A stretch of DNA of 64,000 bases, from positions 1,618,501-1,682,500 of the forward strand of contig OX421503.1 of the NCBI GenBank assembly GCA_949126835.1, read 5' to 3'. The stretch is from Anisus vortex. Taxonomy: Eukaryota; Mollusca; Gastropoda; Planorbidae. A model generated the notes under the pieces. The model did no database searches. It was not told the origin of the DNA and was given only the letters and a program-made list of their open reading frames with translations. Positions 41,422 through 52,190 of this stretch are shown piece after piece (position 1 is the first letter of the stretch; each line of letters opens with the position of its first letter). Made by a program: the position numbers and the translations under genes.

Positions 41422-41626
41422 CAGGGATCGGCAATCTATACAACGCGTGCCAGACTTGGCACGGAGAGCTTTTTTTTCAATGGCACGCGAAAGACTAAAA
41501 AAAAAAACAATTCAAGTCTCTTCTATAAGAAATTGAGTGCTGGAGCAGGATGACAGGGTGTTGGCACGCTGAGTGAATTAGAAATCCTACTTTGGCACAC
41601 TATTAGCAAAAGGTTGCCGACCCCTA
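41422..41626 (+). mobile_element. hAT MITE, 205 bp, with 8-bp target duplication
   Basis: CAGGGATCGGCAATCT at left and AAGGTTGCCGACCCCTA at right. Flanks are GCCTTAAC and GCCAAAAC (6 of 8). It includes GGCACGCTGAGTGAATTAGA, the progenitor-like form of the 31-bp minisatellite unit. Confidence 0.8.
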
Positions 41627-41639
41627 GCCAAAACAATAA

Positions 41640-42255
41640 TGGATAATTGTGTGGCAGCAAAGCAAACATCGACAATTAAAAACAAAACGCTGTGTAAATA
41701 CCTAATAAAAGAAACTTTGTAAACAAAACAAAAAAAATGCAATTAAAAGTTAATTTATTTTGAGAGTTTAAAGTTTAAAGCAACAATCCATGGTGAGAGA
41801 AAGTAGGTCAACGCCACAGATCTCTCTATTCAGTGACTTTTACCTTTTGTTCACGCTTGTCACTGATGGCTGTATTTGAGTTTATAGAATTAATGCTCTG
41901 CCCCTTCCTCCTCCCAGTCCCCCACCTCCAGGAAGCGGTACGAGTGCTCGGTGTGGTTCGATGCTAGACACAACACACCAATAGATAGAACTAGCAGAAC
42001 TGGAACACAATTATTGTGTTGATATAGGATAAATGGGCGGGGGGTGGTGCCGGGTGAAAAGTGAGAGGGTAGGGTGGGGGGCAGGAGTGATGTGAAAGAC
42101 CAATTGAAGAGGTTTTTTTTTTTTTTTCATAAAAATTGAGTTAACAGTTGATTTTGACAGTAAATAGTATAAAAATCTATTGTTCAAAAGTTTGAGATTA
42201 CAAAAAAAGGTCGTTCTATTTTAAAAATGGAACGGTCACATAGGTTAGAACGTCT
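41640..42255. other. Unassigned stretch
   Basis: No gene supported. Homopolymer-rich. Confidence 0.35.
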
Positions 42256-42257
42256 AG

Positions 42258-42400
42258 TTCTAGTGTAGATTATTGCGTCCTATGCCGTGATTTATAATAC
42301 TTACGTATTCATAATAAGTGTTTTTAAAATGACGTTGGTTTTCATGACTTGTGCAGGCAACCCATTTAAAACCCGAAAGCCATTTGGAAAGAAAGCATAT
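42258..42400 (-). mobile_element. SINE family C, diverged
   Basis: TAGATTATTGCGTCCTATGC, GACTTGTGCAGGCAACCCAT, GAAAGCCATTTGGAAAG. Confidence 0.55.
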
Positions 42401-42555
42401 TTAATGTATGAATTTGATCTTGCTTATAAAACGAGAACATTTTTTTAATTCCTATGTTTTTTTCTAAGAGGTCCCTAAATATTTTTTTTTAAATTATATT
42501 ATTGCTTTTTATTTCTATTTCTTATTGTAATTTAAGGTAGGCTTAATGAGTATAT

Positions 42556-42825
42556 GGGGTCAAGGTGGTCGAGCGGCAGCGCGTTTCGGCTGGCGTACCG
42601 GTGGTCCTGGGTTCGAATCCTGGTGAAGGCTCGGTTTTTGTTTTTCTCGGCTCTGGAGGGTGTCATTGACTCTACCCAGCTCCGATGGGTACCTGACGTT
42701 GGTTGTGCTGGCCACACAATCTCCTTGTATGCCGTGGCCACAGAAACTGGTGAACGCTGCTTCACCGGCCCCATTGATCAATTTTGTCTGACGGGATAGG
42801 CTACTCTACTGAATTACTTACTTAA
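42556..42825 (+). mobile_element. SINE family A, best-preserved head
   Basis: Head GGGGTCAAGGTGGTCGAGCG has an A box (TGGTCGAGCGG) like tRNA-Leu/Ser and a B box GGTTCGAATCC about 45 bp on, the pol III promoter pair of a tRNA-derived SINE. The body has CTACCCAGCTCCGATGGGTA and GTATGCCGTGGCCACAGAAA. The 3' end is CAATTTTGTCTGACGGGATA. Confidence 0.92.
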
Positions 42826-44006
42826 TGTGTATATATAATGTTTCCTTCATACAGGTAATTGTAATTATTAGAATACTACATAGCAAGTTTTTCTATGCGA
42901 TACATTAAATATTAGCCTAAATTTAAATATGTCATTATATTATGTCTAATATTTACTATATCCGCTTTATAAATGAAAGCATTTTGAAGTAGAAAGTACG
43001 CCATTAAGTTAGCCGATGAAGATTAATGTGATCAGGAAATCTTGATTAATGCGTGTATTTACACTGGGAACGTAAACCTGCCTAGAAAAAAAGCCTCATT
43101 AATATTTACGAACAATAATTATAATTCAAGTCTGTGTGTAGCCAGAAAGGCAGTGGAAAGGTTGAGGGGGGAGGGGGAGCGCTTATAATTGTCCTTATAA
43201 CAACGGAGATGCGCTGACGACTTTAGCTTTTTCTTGGGAAGCGCATCTGTAACTGAAAGGATTATAGGATAAGATTTTAAGATACGATTATAAGATAAGA
43301 TAAGAATATAAGATACGATTGTAAGATAAGATTATAAGATAAGATTATATGGTGATAGGCCTATTATAAGATAAGATTATAAGATAAGATAGGATAAAGA
43401 CACGTCTTCATTGTGTTTATGTATTGAATAATAAACACCGAACTAATTTAGAGTTGTTTTTTTAATGTCCCTTTTTAAGGAAAAAAAAAACGTCGTTTTG
43501 TAACCAAGGGACGAATTCGCAAAAAATGTATACAAAAAATCACGTGGAAGCGACGAGCTGTGAACGCTGGTTACTAGACTACTGGATTACTGGTTATTGG
43601 ATTACTTACTGCACTAGATGCTGTACTTTACACGGTGCATGTACTGTTTATTAAACTCTCTACAGTAATTATTGTTACTCAATGATTCTAGTCAGTGCAT
43701 GTATTTTACTCTGCACTGGCGTGTTTTTGTTGTTTTTTTGTTATAGTTGTGGTACTATAACAACCTTGTAAAAAAAGTAATTAGTCCACTATGACCCTTG
43801 ACCCTCACAGCCGGAGTTTGACTTTACGACGTCATCATTAGCTGGTCTGGCGAAGATCAAAGTAAAGAAAAACATTGAATAGTCTCGAACCATGCAATCT
43901 TCTATTTGCAGTGTACATTAAGGCTTAGGTCACCGGTTTGATTTCCGTTTGTTTGTGTGATCACCACCCTGAACCACTTACGACTTGTCCCTATACAATA
44001 ATTATA
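42826..44006. other. Unassigned stretch with ATAAGATAAGATT repeats
   Basis: Near 43260-43400, degenerate copies of AAGATAAGATTAT form a short array. Otherwise nothing supported. Confidence 0.4.
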
Positions 44007-44156
44007 GGCTAGTGCAGGGGTCGGCAACCTAAGGCACGCGGGCCAAACTTGGCACGCAGAGCGATTTTTTTTCAATGGCACGCGAAATGCTCCAAGAGGT
44101 GTTTATTTGTTGATAAAAAATGCAACAACATTTTCCGGTTCTGAACGAGGAAAAAA

Positions 44157-44300
44157 CTGACAGCTGAAGCCGATGTTTCTGAATGAGGAAAACTGACAGC
44201 TGAAGCCGATGTTTCTGAATGAGGAAAACTGACAGCTGAATCCAATGTTTCTGAATAAGGAAAACTGGCAGTTGAAGCCGATGTTTCTGAATGACATAGA
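44157..44300 (+). repeat. 36-bp tandem repeat inside the hAT derivative, 4 units
   Basis: CTGACAGCTGAAGCCGATGT plus TTCTGAATGAGGAAAA starts at 44157, 44193, 44229 and 44265. Confidence 0.93.
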
Positions 44301-44389
44301 GACACATTTACAAGGACCACAGGACCACTGGAAGGAAGCTGCATAGGAAAGTCGTCTGCTATTCTCAACTGCTAGGCTTTTGCTCTTTT

Positions 44390-44500
44390 TTGTTTCTTCA
44401 GCTTTTGGTTCAACTGACACTTGTGAACAGATTTTATCGCACATGAAAGCTGTTTTAAGCATACAAAGAGGTCACTTACACTTGACCGCTCATTAATTCA
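44390..44500 (+). pseudogene. hAT transposase C-terminal remnant
   Basis: A short frame reads AFGSTDTCEQILSHMKAVLS followed by a basic stretch. This matches the FGSTYxCExxFSxMK dimerisation signature of the ZBED5/GTF2IRD2-type hAT transposases. The catalytic domain is missing. Confidence 0.65.
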
Positions 44501-45651
44501 TACAGACTAATTACTTTTAAAAGAGTTTTTATGTTCATCTTCTTTGATGAAACATAAATATAACTAATTCTAAAACAAATTAATTAGTATTTTTAATTTA
44601 TTATGCATAAGAGACGTATTCGAAAGCACTACATTTTGTAATTTCTGTAATTTTTAATGTTTAACATATAAACTCCTTAAATGGACACACAAATTAATGC
44701 AGGAAATGTTTATTTACAACTGTTCAACGTAAATTATATTTATCCTCTAATAATTAAATCTTGTAATGAATACAATAATGTTGGATTTATATAAAGAAAT
44801 AATAATTAGTCATTAATATTTGTTCTATTACAAAACATAACAGTTTTGGCATCACTATTGAATCAAATGTAGAGATCATTTTAATTAAAGGGAGATAATC
44901 AACCCGTTTTTTGCGCTAATATTTCTAATATGTTTATTTTTTTTTTCTTTTATAAAAGAATCAAGGGCTTAAAATGTATAACTTTGAAATGATCAAACTG
45001 TAAAAAGAATTTGAAAATTATATATTAATATTATAAGACTAAAGAATTTATAAATATATAATTTTTAAAACATTACATTAACTACCTAGTTTGTATGATT
45101 ACTAAGTATCTATTCCGCTTATTAACGACGATGGGTACTCATCTATATTTCTTGTTAATCCGAAAAACATTAAAAGGCTTCTCAGTTAAACTGAGATCAA
45201 AATATAAATAACATTTGCAAGTGTTAGATCCACATCTGATGATAAAGATAAGACAATAATTATCTTAATTGTAAAAGTTTAGTAATAAAATATTGTATTT
45301 GATATAAACACAAATAAAAAGGATGATAATCACAAACACGTAAATTTTGTATTAAATATAAAACGCTTAAACGATTTTCTCTGTAAATAATCTCCTTTGC
45401 TTTGGACCTTGGTCTTGCTACGGAGATAAATAAATTGTCATATAAAAATAGTTCTTTTTAGGTATAATAGAGCAGATTTAAAGCTGTTGGCATGCTGAAT
45501 GATTTCGAAATCCTTGTTTGGCACACTGTTAGCAAAAATTGCCGACCCCTGGGCTAGTGCATCAAAGTGCACCATGGGAATTTAGATATTAGGCCTACAG
45601 AGAGTGCAATTTTGAATTCTCGTTTTCTTTATTATATCTTACACAGTGGCG

Positions 45652-45696
45652 TATTTAGGCATGTTCCATTGGAACAGGGGCCCCCACCCAAAACAA
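45652..45696 (+). mobile_element. Partial relative of the 165-bp hAT MITE
   Basis: CAGTGGCGTATTTAGGCATG then GGGGCCCCCACCC resembles the left end at 10430. Confidence 0.4.
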
Positions 45697-45830
45697 ACCA
45701 GGAAAACCAGTAACTTATCATTTAAAACATTAATAAAAATGCAAGACTAGACTCGGACCACGGATGAGCGTAGGACGCAATAATCTTCTATATAGAAGGA
45801 GCGTCTGTAGTGTCAAAGATAAGAAGATGA
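45697..45830 (+). mobile_element. SINE family C
   Basis: CAGGAAAACCAGTAACTTAT, AAGACTAGACTCGGACCACG, tail AATAATCTTCTATATAGAAG then GAGCGTCTGTAG. Confidence 0.75.
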
Positions 45831-47240
45831 GATAAGTTCAAACGAGGACAGATAATTGTAGAAGAGAGAGAGAGGGAAGGGAGTGAAAGAGGGCGTTGAG
45901 CGCAATGACATTACAATTTCTCTTGGGATGACGGACCAATCAGGACCGGGCGTGAGTTGGGAACAGAGATAAGAAGAGGGGGGGAGGGGCAAAGCTCACT
46001 CCCCAGCATTTTTTTTAATGGGAAGGTGAATATTGTATAACAACACTCAATTAAAGAAATGTTAACTGAATTTTAAAACAACATTGCCATTATTATACCT
46101 TGAAAATACTTTTCTATCAACTTTTCTATGTATTTATTTATCTCTTGATCTGTGGACGTTTTATCTATATATTATAATATATATTGTTACGAAACGTAAA
46201 TTCCCTACATTGTATTGTTAATAAAGCAACTAAATCATTTAAGCGAATTGCGTTTAAACGATATAAAATATTTCTAAGCTCAAGGTTTCCCCCGGGTTTT
46301 TCCTAACCTAATTAGAACATTATTGTTTTTTTATTAACCTCGATAAAAACATGAACTGTTCACGCAAATACAGCATGTCAAGGTCGATCGGTTTCTCCTT
46401 ATTTTGTTAGAGCCTTATTGCTTGTTCTTAATAAAAGACAATCTGATCACGCAGTCAACACGCGAGCTCGAGTGAAATACTCGTGTGCCTAGGCTATCTG
46501 GGATTTCCAACCATTGACCCATAACATATTTCTACGCGATTCGGACATTTTAGTTTAGTTCTTGGCGTACAGTCGATCTAGTAACATCTAAGATTCTACG
46601 CTCTAAGTCTCTGAGTCTCGTTCCTACTTGATTTGTATCATGGAAGATTTATTATTCTACTATTAACTACAATGCTATATGTTCATTGAGGATATTCATT
46701 ACTAATTGGAATATGTGTATTTCTTGATTGTGTATATAATATTATTTGGATTCCTACTGGATTGATTTTGTAAATTAAACCAAATTTATCGTTGCTTTCT
46801 ACACAACTTGGTTAACGTCAATATATCAAAGTTATATACATGTGTGTATGTGTAATATTTATTCAACTATATTAATAATCTACACTACAACTCAACATCG
46901 AGGTTCTTGCTGTATATTATGAGCCACACAAGTAATTATACATGAAGTAAAATCAACTAAAAACTCTAAAACTACGTTATGTGAATTGCCAGGGAATTAT
47001 AAGAACCAGGAATACTCTAGACAACTACAAATAAACTTCAGAATGATATAATAAGATCTTCACTAATACAAGGATACTCACACTAACAATAACAATACTA
47101 TAACTATTATTTTTCATAAATTGAATGGGGGCTCTAGCCGTAATAACATTATAAATTATAATTATACTTGTGTGATATAAATGGAAGGTCTCATCCATGA
47201 TTTATTATGGTGAATAAATCGCCTTGTAATAATATATATG
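45831..47240. other. AT-rich stretch, possible old LTR at 46185-47148
   Basis: Begins TGTTACGAAACG and ends CGTAATAACA, and holds TGGGGGCTCTAGCCG, reminiscent of a tRNA-Pro primer-binding sequence. No target duplication, so only a hint. Confidence 0.25.

Positions 47241-47272
<32 letters not shown>
47241..47272. repeat. (TA)n microsatellite
   Basis: TA run directly left of the LTR retrotransposon. Confidence 0.9.
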
Positions 47273-47277
<5 letters not shown>

Positions 47278-47282
47278 GACAG

Positions 47283-47957
47283 TGTCATGTATATTGTTTT
47301 TCCAAGAATTGGAACACGCAATGTTTATTCTCCTCTCTCTCTCTTTTCTTACTACACGCGATATTAGGACGTTTAGTAGGAAAACGAAAGGTTCTAGGTA
47401 ATGCTGGGATTCTGTGTTGATCTCAAATTCTCAGAGTCTGGGAACGACTCATTATTTAATAGGGGAAGTTCATATCGTTTTGTTATGAGTTTTGTAATGT
47501 TACCATGATTTTCACCCCTACTGGTAGTGGGTCTGTCCCCTGCACCACTCGGATAGTATTTAATGATTTGTTTTGTCTGAAAGACAGAGAGAGTTTCAAA
47601 ATATGTTCCTTTGAACGTTTGTGTTTGCACTATTTTATTCTAACTGTACATAATAGATATATTGTATATATTGAACATACCACCTGAAATAAACTATCAA
47701 CAACAGTTACACTGAAGCTTCTTTGTCAAGTTACTATCCTATTGTGTTGTATACATTACTATAAGATTTATCTACTACCATAATTTACAAGAAAGGAAAT
47801 GTTGGAATACAAATACTGAATTTGTGCCCAGGACTATAAGAAGAGTTCGTGTAATACTGAAACATAAATACTAATAATTAAAGTCTCCCCTAGGACTAAC
47901 GAGAATTATCAGCAAGATCTACACAGCTCTGGCCACAAGGGGATTGTGGACGTAACA
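47283..47957 (+). repeat. 5' LTR
   Basis: 675 bp with TG...CA ends. AATAAA near 47687 is the likely polyadenylation signal. Confidence 0.95.
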
Positions 47958-47959
47958 AA

Positions 47960-48131
47960 ATTTGGTGGTCTCGCCCGGTATATTTGAGTTCTACTTTTCC
48001 TGACCTAGGATTGACAAGATTTGGTAGTCTCGTTCGGTAGATTTGAGTTCTACTTTTCTTGATCTAGGATTGGAAAAAATTTGTTGATCTCGTCTGGAAA
48101 ATTTGAGTTATATTTTTTCCTGACCTATAAA
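47960..48131 (+). repeat. Triplicated ~60-bp leader after the 5' LTR
   Basis: Units starting ATTTGGTGGTCTCGCCCGG at 47960, ATTTGGTAGTCTCGTTCGG at 48019 and ATTTGTTGATCTCGTCTGG at 48079 each continue ATTTGAGTT(C)TA...TGA(C/T)CTA. The first overlaps the place where the primer-binding site should be (TGGTGGTCTCG). I could not match it to a tRNA. Confidence 0.85.
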
Positions 48132-48376
48132 TATTTTGTGACATTAGTAGTACTGAGAGCGGCATATTTGTGTTTCGTTTTCAGGACTGTGAAACTATTC
48201 TTTTTAAAAAGAGGAGAGAACTGGTTTGCGTTTTTATTCCTTGGGAAGTGTGAAGATTCCACGAAGTGTTTAATATTATATTGTGCAAATTTCTGGACAA
48301 ATCGTAAGTTGGAACTTTATATTTTATTATACAATATATACTACTCTACTATAACAAATATTTCGAACGCTATACT

Positions 48377-51300
48377 ATGGCTTCGAATATATCAAGTGAG
48401 GAACTTAATGCCATGTCATTTGCTGAACTAAAAGAATTAGCTGAGTCCTTTGGGATTGAGGCAGGACAGGCAAGACCTAATCGTAATCGTTTGACCAAAG
48501 AAATTATGACATGTTTGAACGGGCAGAATGCCATGAACACTGGTAGTGTAGTTGAAGTGGGACAGAACGATATCAATGAAGGTTATGTAGCTCCCAGTGG
48601 GGGCGAGGTAATTGCCCACGGAGACGAGGTAAGAAATATGTCATCTAGATCATCAAACAATGATGAAGATGAAGGGTTGAGTGAAAACCTAAAATTCCAA
48701 TTAGCTATGAAGAGAATGGAATTGGAAAGAATTAGGATTGAAAGCAGAGAAAGGATAGAGATGGCACGCATGAACAGACCTGACCATCGTAGGGACAGCA
48801 ATGGTATGGATATTAGCGCAATGAAGCAACACTTGCCTATATTCAGAGAAGAAGATGTTCAAGATTTCTTTTTGCTTTTTGAGAGGATAGCTGTAGATTA
48901 TCAGTTCCCTGATGATAAGATGGCTTTATTGTTAAGGTCAACTCTCAACAAAGGAAAAGCATTGGACGTAGTGTTGAGTTTAACACCCGAGGAAATAAAT
49001 GACTATGAAGTAATCAAAGATAGGGTGCTAAAAAGTTATTCCCTGACACCAGAAAAATATAGAAAGCTATTTAGAGACAGAAAGAAGGCATATGATCAAA
49101 CTCATGTAGACTTTTTGAGACAAAAGGAGAAAATGTTAGAACAGTGGCTAAGGTCACAGAATGTAAGTGAGTTTGATAAACTCAAGAACCTAATATTGTT
49201 TGAGGAATTCAATGATTGTATTCGAGTGGATATTAAAACTCACATCTCAGACCGAGGGGTTGAAGATGTGCATGAAGCTGCTAGATTGGCAGATAACTAT
49301 GCCATAATTCACGCCAGCATAAAGCCATATTATGCTGACAAACCCAAAGTGCACAAACCAGAGTCCAAGGAGGCTAGTAAACCAAAAGAGACAAGTGAAA
49401 ACAATAATAAGAACAGTGGTGTAAATAATAATAGTAACTTAGTTCATTTCAGGAAGCAGACAGATGTAAATAAAGCAAAGGTGGTATGTTTCAATTGCAA
49501 GAAAGAGGGCCACATGAAGAAAGATTGTTGGATCCTTACCAAGAAGCAAGGTGCTATTCTACACTGTGCCAGAGTGCAGAAAGATAGCAAGCAGACAGAA
49601 GAAGTGTGCAACACAGGGTCAAGAAGCTCAAAAGAAATGCGGCCGGCATCGCCCATAGTTGTGGAGTCGATGGTTTTTGAGAACAGTCTATCTAAGGTAA
49701 AAGAGAATAGCTGTACTCAATCTATTATGCTTTCAGAAGGCCGTGAGGAACAGATGGTTCCTGAAGTCCCGGAAGAGGACGACCTATCCGATTTTCGACC
49801 CTTTGTCTACGAGGGGACAGTGTCGACAGAAGTCGATGTACTCAGCAAGAAGAAAATACAGATATTACGTGACACGGGTTCTGCTGTCAGCGTGATCCTG
49901 GAGGGCAGTGTGCCGTTAACAGATGCCACCAGTACCGGTGAGTCTGTTGTGCTGAGAGGTGCTAGTATGGAGGCTGTGGAAGCTCCACTGCACAGAATAA
50001 AACTCGAGTCGGATATTTTTACAGGTAACATCGTAGTGGGAGTGTGGCGCGCACTACCCGTCAAAGGCGTTTCCATGATATTAGGAAATGACATTATGGG
50101 CGGCAGAGTCACTGTCGAGCCCATGGTTAAAGTGTTGGAGACAAAGATGGCGGAGGACAAAAACCTACGTCCTGCCAATGAACGCCCAACATGTGCACTG
50201 ACAAGAGCAATGCAGAAAAAGAAGTCGGTAAAGACTCCTGCTACGCCGTGTAGTGCAACGAAAGATGTGTTTGTCTGTTCTGAAGACACACATGCGAATG
50301 AAACAGTGATAACAGAAACACCTGACATCGATTTAAGTGCTACGTTCTTTGCTGAACTAACAACTGGTGATGCAACCGAGAACGATAACATTTTGTCACC
50401 AAAGCAGAAATTGGTGAAAGAACAATTGAATGACGAAGTAATAATGCAACTCAGAATGAAAGCTGTTGATGTAAAGACTGCAGATGCAATGGCGGAATGT
50501 TTCTACATGAAAGATGAAGTGTTGATGAGAAAGTCGAAACCGCTCAACTCAGGTACAAACGAGTGGGACAGTATTCACCAGATTGTAATACCTAAGTGCT
50601 ATCGTCAAGATATACTGCGTATGGCGCATGATCTTCCTTTCGCTGGTCACATGGGAGTCCGGAAAACGCACCACCGTATCCTCCCCTACTTCTACTGGCC
50701 AGGACTGAGAAGAGATGTCGAACAATACTGCAAGACTTGCCACGTATGCCAAATGGTAGGACGTCCTAACCAACGAATTCCTGTCGCTCCACTCCAGCCG
50801 ATACCAGCGTTCGACGAACCATTCAGTCATATACTCATTGATTGCGTGGGCCCGTTGCCGAAAACAAAAGCCGGTTTTCAATACCTGCTCACAGTCATGT
50901 GTTCATCCACTCGCTTCCCGGAAGCCATTCCGTTGCGGAACATAACAACAGTGAAGGTGGTAGACGCCCTGACAAATTTCTTCACACGTTATGGCCTACC
51001 GAAGACAGTACAGTCCGACCAGGGGACTAACTTTACTTCGAACATTTTCAAACAAGTCATGGAACAATTAGGGATAAGCCATAGGCTATCAAGTGCCTAT
51101 CATCCTGAGAGCCAGGGAGCTCTGGAAAGGTTTCATCAGACATTAAAATCGATACTTAAAAAGTACTGTTATGAAAACGAGAAAGACTGGGATAAGGGTG
51201 TGCCTTATGTACTGTTCGCTGCAAGGGAGGCCACTCAGGAATCCCTGGGGTTTAGCCCATTCGAACTTGTGTATGGACACTCAGTCAGAGGTCCGTTGAA

Positions 51301-52162
51301 ACTTCTACATGAAACTTGGCTAACGGACAGTGAACCGATTGGACTTTTGTCATATGTAGATAAATTTAAAAATAGGCTTTATCATGCTTTTAACCATGTG
51401 AAGATTCATTTTCCACAGATGCAGGAGCGTATGAGACAGAACTATGACCGTAAAGCTACAGCTAGAACTTTTGCACCAGGTGACAAAGTTCTTGTGTTTC
51501 TACCTTTGCAAAATCAGCCTTTAAGTGCAAAGTTTAGTGGACCCTATGAGATAGAGTCAAAGCTTGGCGAGGTCAATTATTTGATAAAGACTCCTGACCG
51601 GAGACAAAAGCAGAGGGTATGCCATATTAATTTGCTTAAGCCCTATGTTTCCAGGGAAAAGAGTAAACCACGGGAGGTCCCCATGATTTCATTAGCTAGG
51701 GTCCCGACGAATTTATCTAGGATAGAATATAAGTTAGCAGAAAGTAAACTTAATAATACAGATGCCCTTAAGAGTTTAGATACAAGGCTAGAACATCTTC
51801 CGGTAGAAGATAAGGAGAAGATTATTGAGCTGGTACATGAAAATAAGTCAATGTTTACAAATGTTCCCAGTAGGACACATGTCATAGAGCACGATGTAGT
51901 GTTAACCGAGGGTGCCAGGTCTATTAAACAGCATCCATTTGACCCCATCAGACCTGAGCATATTAAATTAAATGTAAAGTATATGTTAGAAGATGACATA
52001 GGAGAAAAATGTGATAGCAAATGGTCTACACCCTGTGTGATGGTACCAAAAGCCGACCACACACTGCAGTTTTATAGAGACTTTGGGAAATTAAGTAATT
52101 TGACAGAGACCGACTGGTATCCCATTTCCCGTATCATCGACAAGATAGAGACAAGGTCATAG
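48377..52162 (+). CDS. Gag-protease-integrase-(truncated RT) polyprotein of the LTR element
   Basis: One 1,261-codon frame from ATG. Residues about 215-310 form a SCAN-like capsid segment (YSLTPEKYRKLFRDRKK, DFLRQKEKMLEQWL, LILFEEF, ARLADNY). A CCHC zinc knuckle lies at 371-384 (CFNCKKEGHMKKDC). A retropepsin-like motif DTGSA has its aspartate at 499 and ILGNDI downstream. The integrase zinc-binding residues are H751, H758, C785 and C788. The DD35E core residues are D822, D881 and E917. A post-integrase chromodomain-like stretch carries KFSGPYEI and HINLLKPY. Reverse transcriptase begins only at about 1170 (SIKQHPFDP, MLEDDIGE, SKWSTPCVMVPK, YPISRI) and stops at 1261, long before the YxDD box. 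In the animal genome this acts as a mobile-element protein, not a host gene. Confidence 0.92.
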   Translation: MASNISSEELNAMSFAELKELAESFGIEAGQARPNRNRLTKEIMTCLNGQNAMNTGSVVEVGQNDINEGYVAPSGGEVIAHGDEVRNMSSRSSNNDEDEGLSENLKFQLAMKRMELERIRIESRERIEMARMNRPDHRRDSNGMDISAMKQHLPIFREEDVQDFFLLFERIAVDYQFPDDKMALLLRSTLNKGKALDVVLSLTPEEINDYEVIKDRVLKSYSLTPEKYRKLFRDRKKAYDQTHVDFLRQKEKMLEQWLRSQNVSEFDKLKNLILFEEFNDCIRVDIKTHISDRGVEDVHEAARLADNYAIIHASIKPYYADKPKVHKPESKEASKPKETSENNNKNSGVNNNSNLVHFRKQTDVNKAKVVCFNCKKEGHMKKDCWILTKKQGAILHCARVQKDSKQTEEVCNTGSRSSKEMRPASPIVVESMVFENSLSKVKENSCTQSIMLSEGREEQMVPEVPEEDDLSDFRPFVYEGTVSTEVDVLSKKKIQILRDTGSAVSVILEGSVPLTDATSTGESVVLRGASMEAVEAPLHRIKLESDIFTGNIVVGVWRALPVKGVSMILGNDIMGGRVTVEPMVKVLETKMAEDKNLRPANERPTCALTRAMQKKKSVKTPATPCSATKDVFVCSEDTHANETVITETPDIDLSATFFAELTTGDATENDNILSPKQKLVKEQLNDEVIMQLRMKAVDVKTADAMAECFYMKDEVLMRKSKPLNSGTNEWDSIHQIVIPKCYRQDILRMAHDLPFAGHMGVRKTHHRILPYFYWPGLRRDVEQYCKTCHVCQMVGRPNQRIPVAPLQPIPAFDEPFSHILIDCVGPLPKTKAGFQYLLTVMCSSTRFPEAIPLRNITTVKVVDALTNFFTRYGLPKTVQSDQGTNFTSNIFKQVMEQLGISHRLSSAYHPESQGALERFHQTLKSILKKYCYENEKDWDKGVPYVLFAAREATQESLGFSPFELVYGHSVRGPLKLLHETWLTDSEPIGLLSYVDKFKNRLYHAFNHVKIHFPQMQERMRQNYDRKATARTFAPGDKVLVFLPLQNQPLSAKFSGPYEIESKLGEVNYLIKTPDRRQKQRVCHINLLKPYVSREKSKPREVPMISLARVPTNLSRIEYKLAESKLNNTDALKSLDTRLEHLPVEDKEKIIELVHENKSMFTNVPSRTHVIEHDVVLTEGARSIKQHPFDPIRPEHIKLNVKYMLEDDIGEKCDSKWSTPCVMVPKADHTLQFYRDFGKLSNLTETDWYPISRIIDKIETRS

Positions 52163-52190
52163 CTGATAATCTATCTCGGGTGCTACATGA
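52150..52190 (+). pseudogene. RNase H C-terminal remnant at the deletion junction
   Basis: In a different frame from the main ORF, KVIADNLSRVLHD* is the conserved end of the Gypsy RNase H domain (NxxADALSR). It follows the truncated RT directly, so the middle of RT and nearly all RNase H have been deleted. Confidence 0.8.

Larger units (their letters stand above)
44015..45551 (+). mobile_element. hAT element derivative, 1,537 bp, perfect 8-bp target duplication
   Basis: CAGGGGTCGGCAACCT at left, TTGCCGACCCCTG at right, flanked on both sides by GGCTAGTG (44007-44014, 45552-45559). The termini match the MITEs at 11016, 39571 and 41422, so this is a longer relative and possible source of them. 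It contains a transposase remnant and a 36-bp tandem repeat. The right two-thirds is AT-rich and non-coding. Confidence 0.9.

Noticed and set aside
46185..47148. Possible second LTR beside a tRNA-Pro-like primer site
   Set aside because: No target duplication, no partner LTR and uncertain right end. Kept only as a hint.
49807..50391. 194-codon minus-strand frame in the LTR element
   Set aside because: Antisense shadow of the polyprotein. No recognisable motif.
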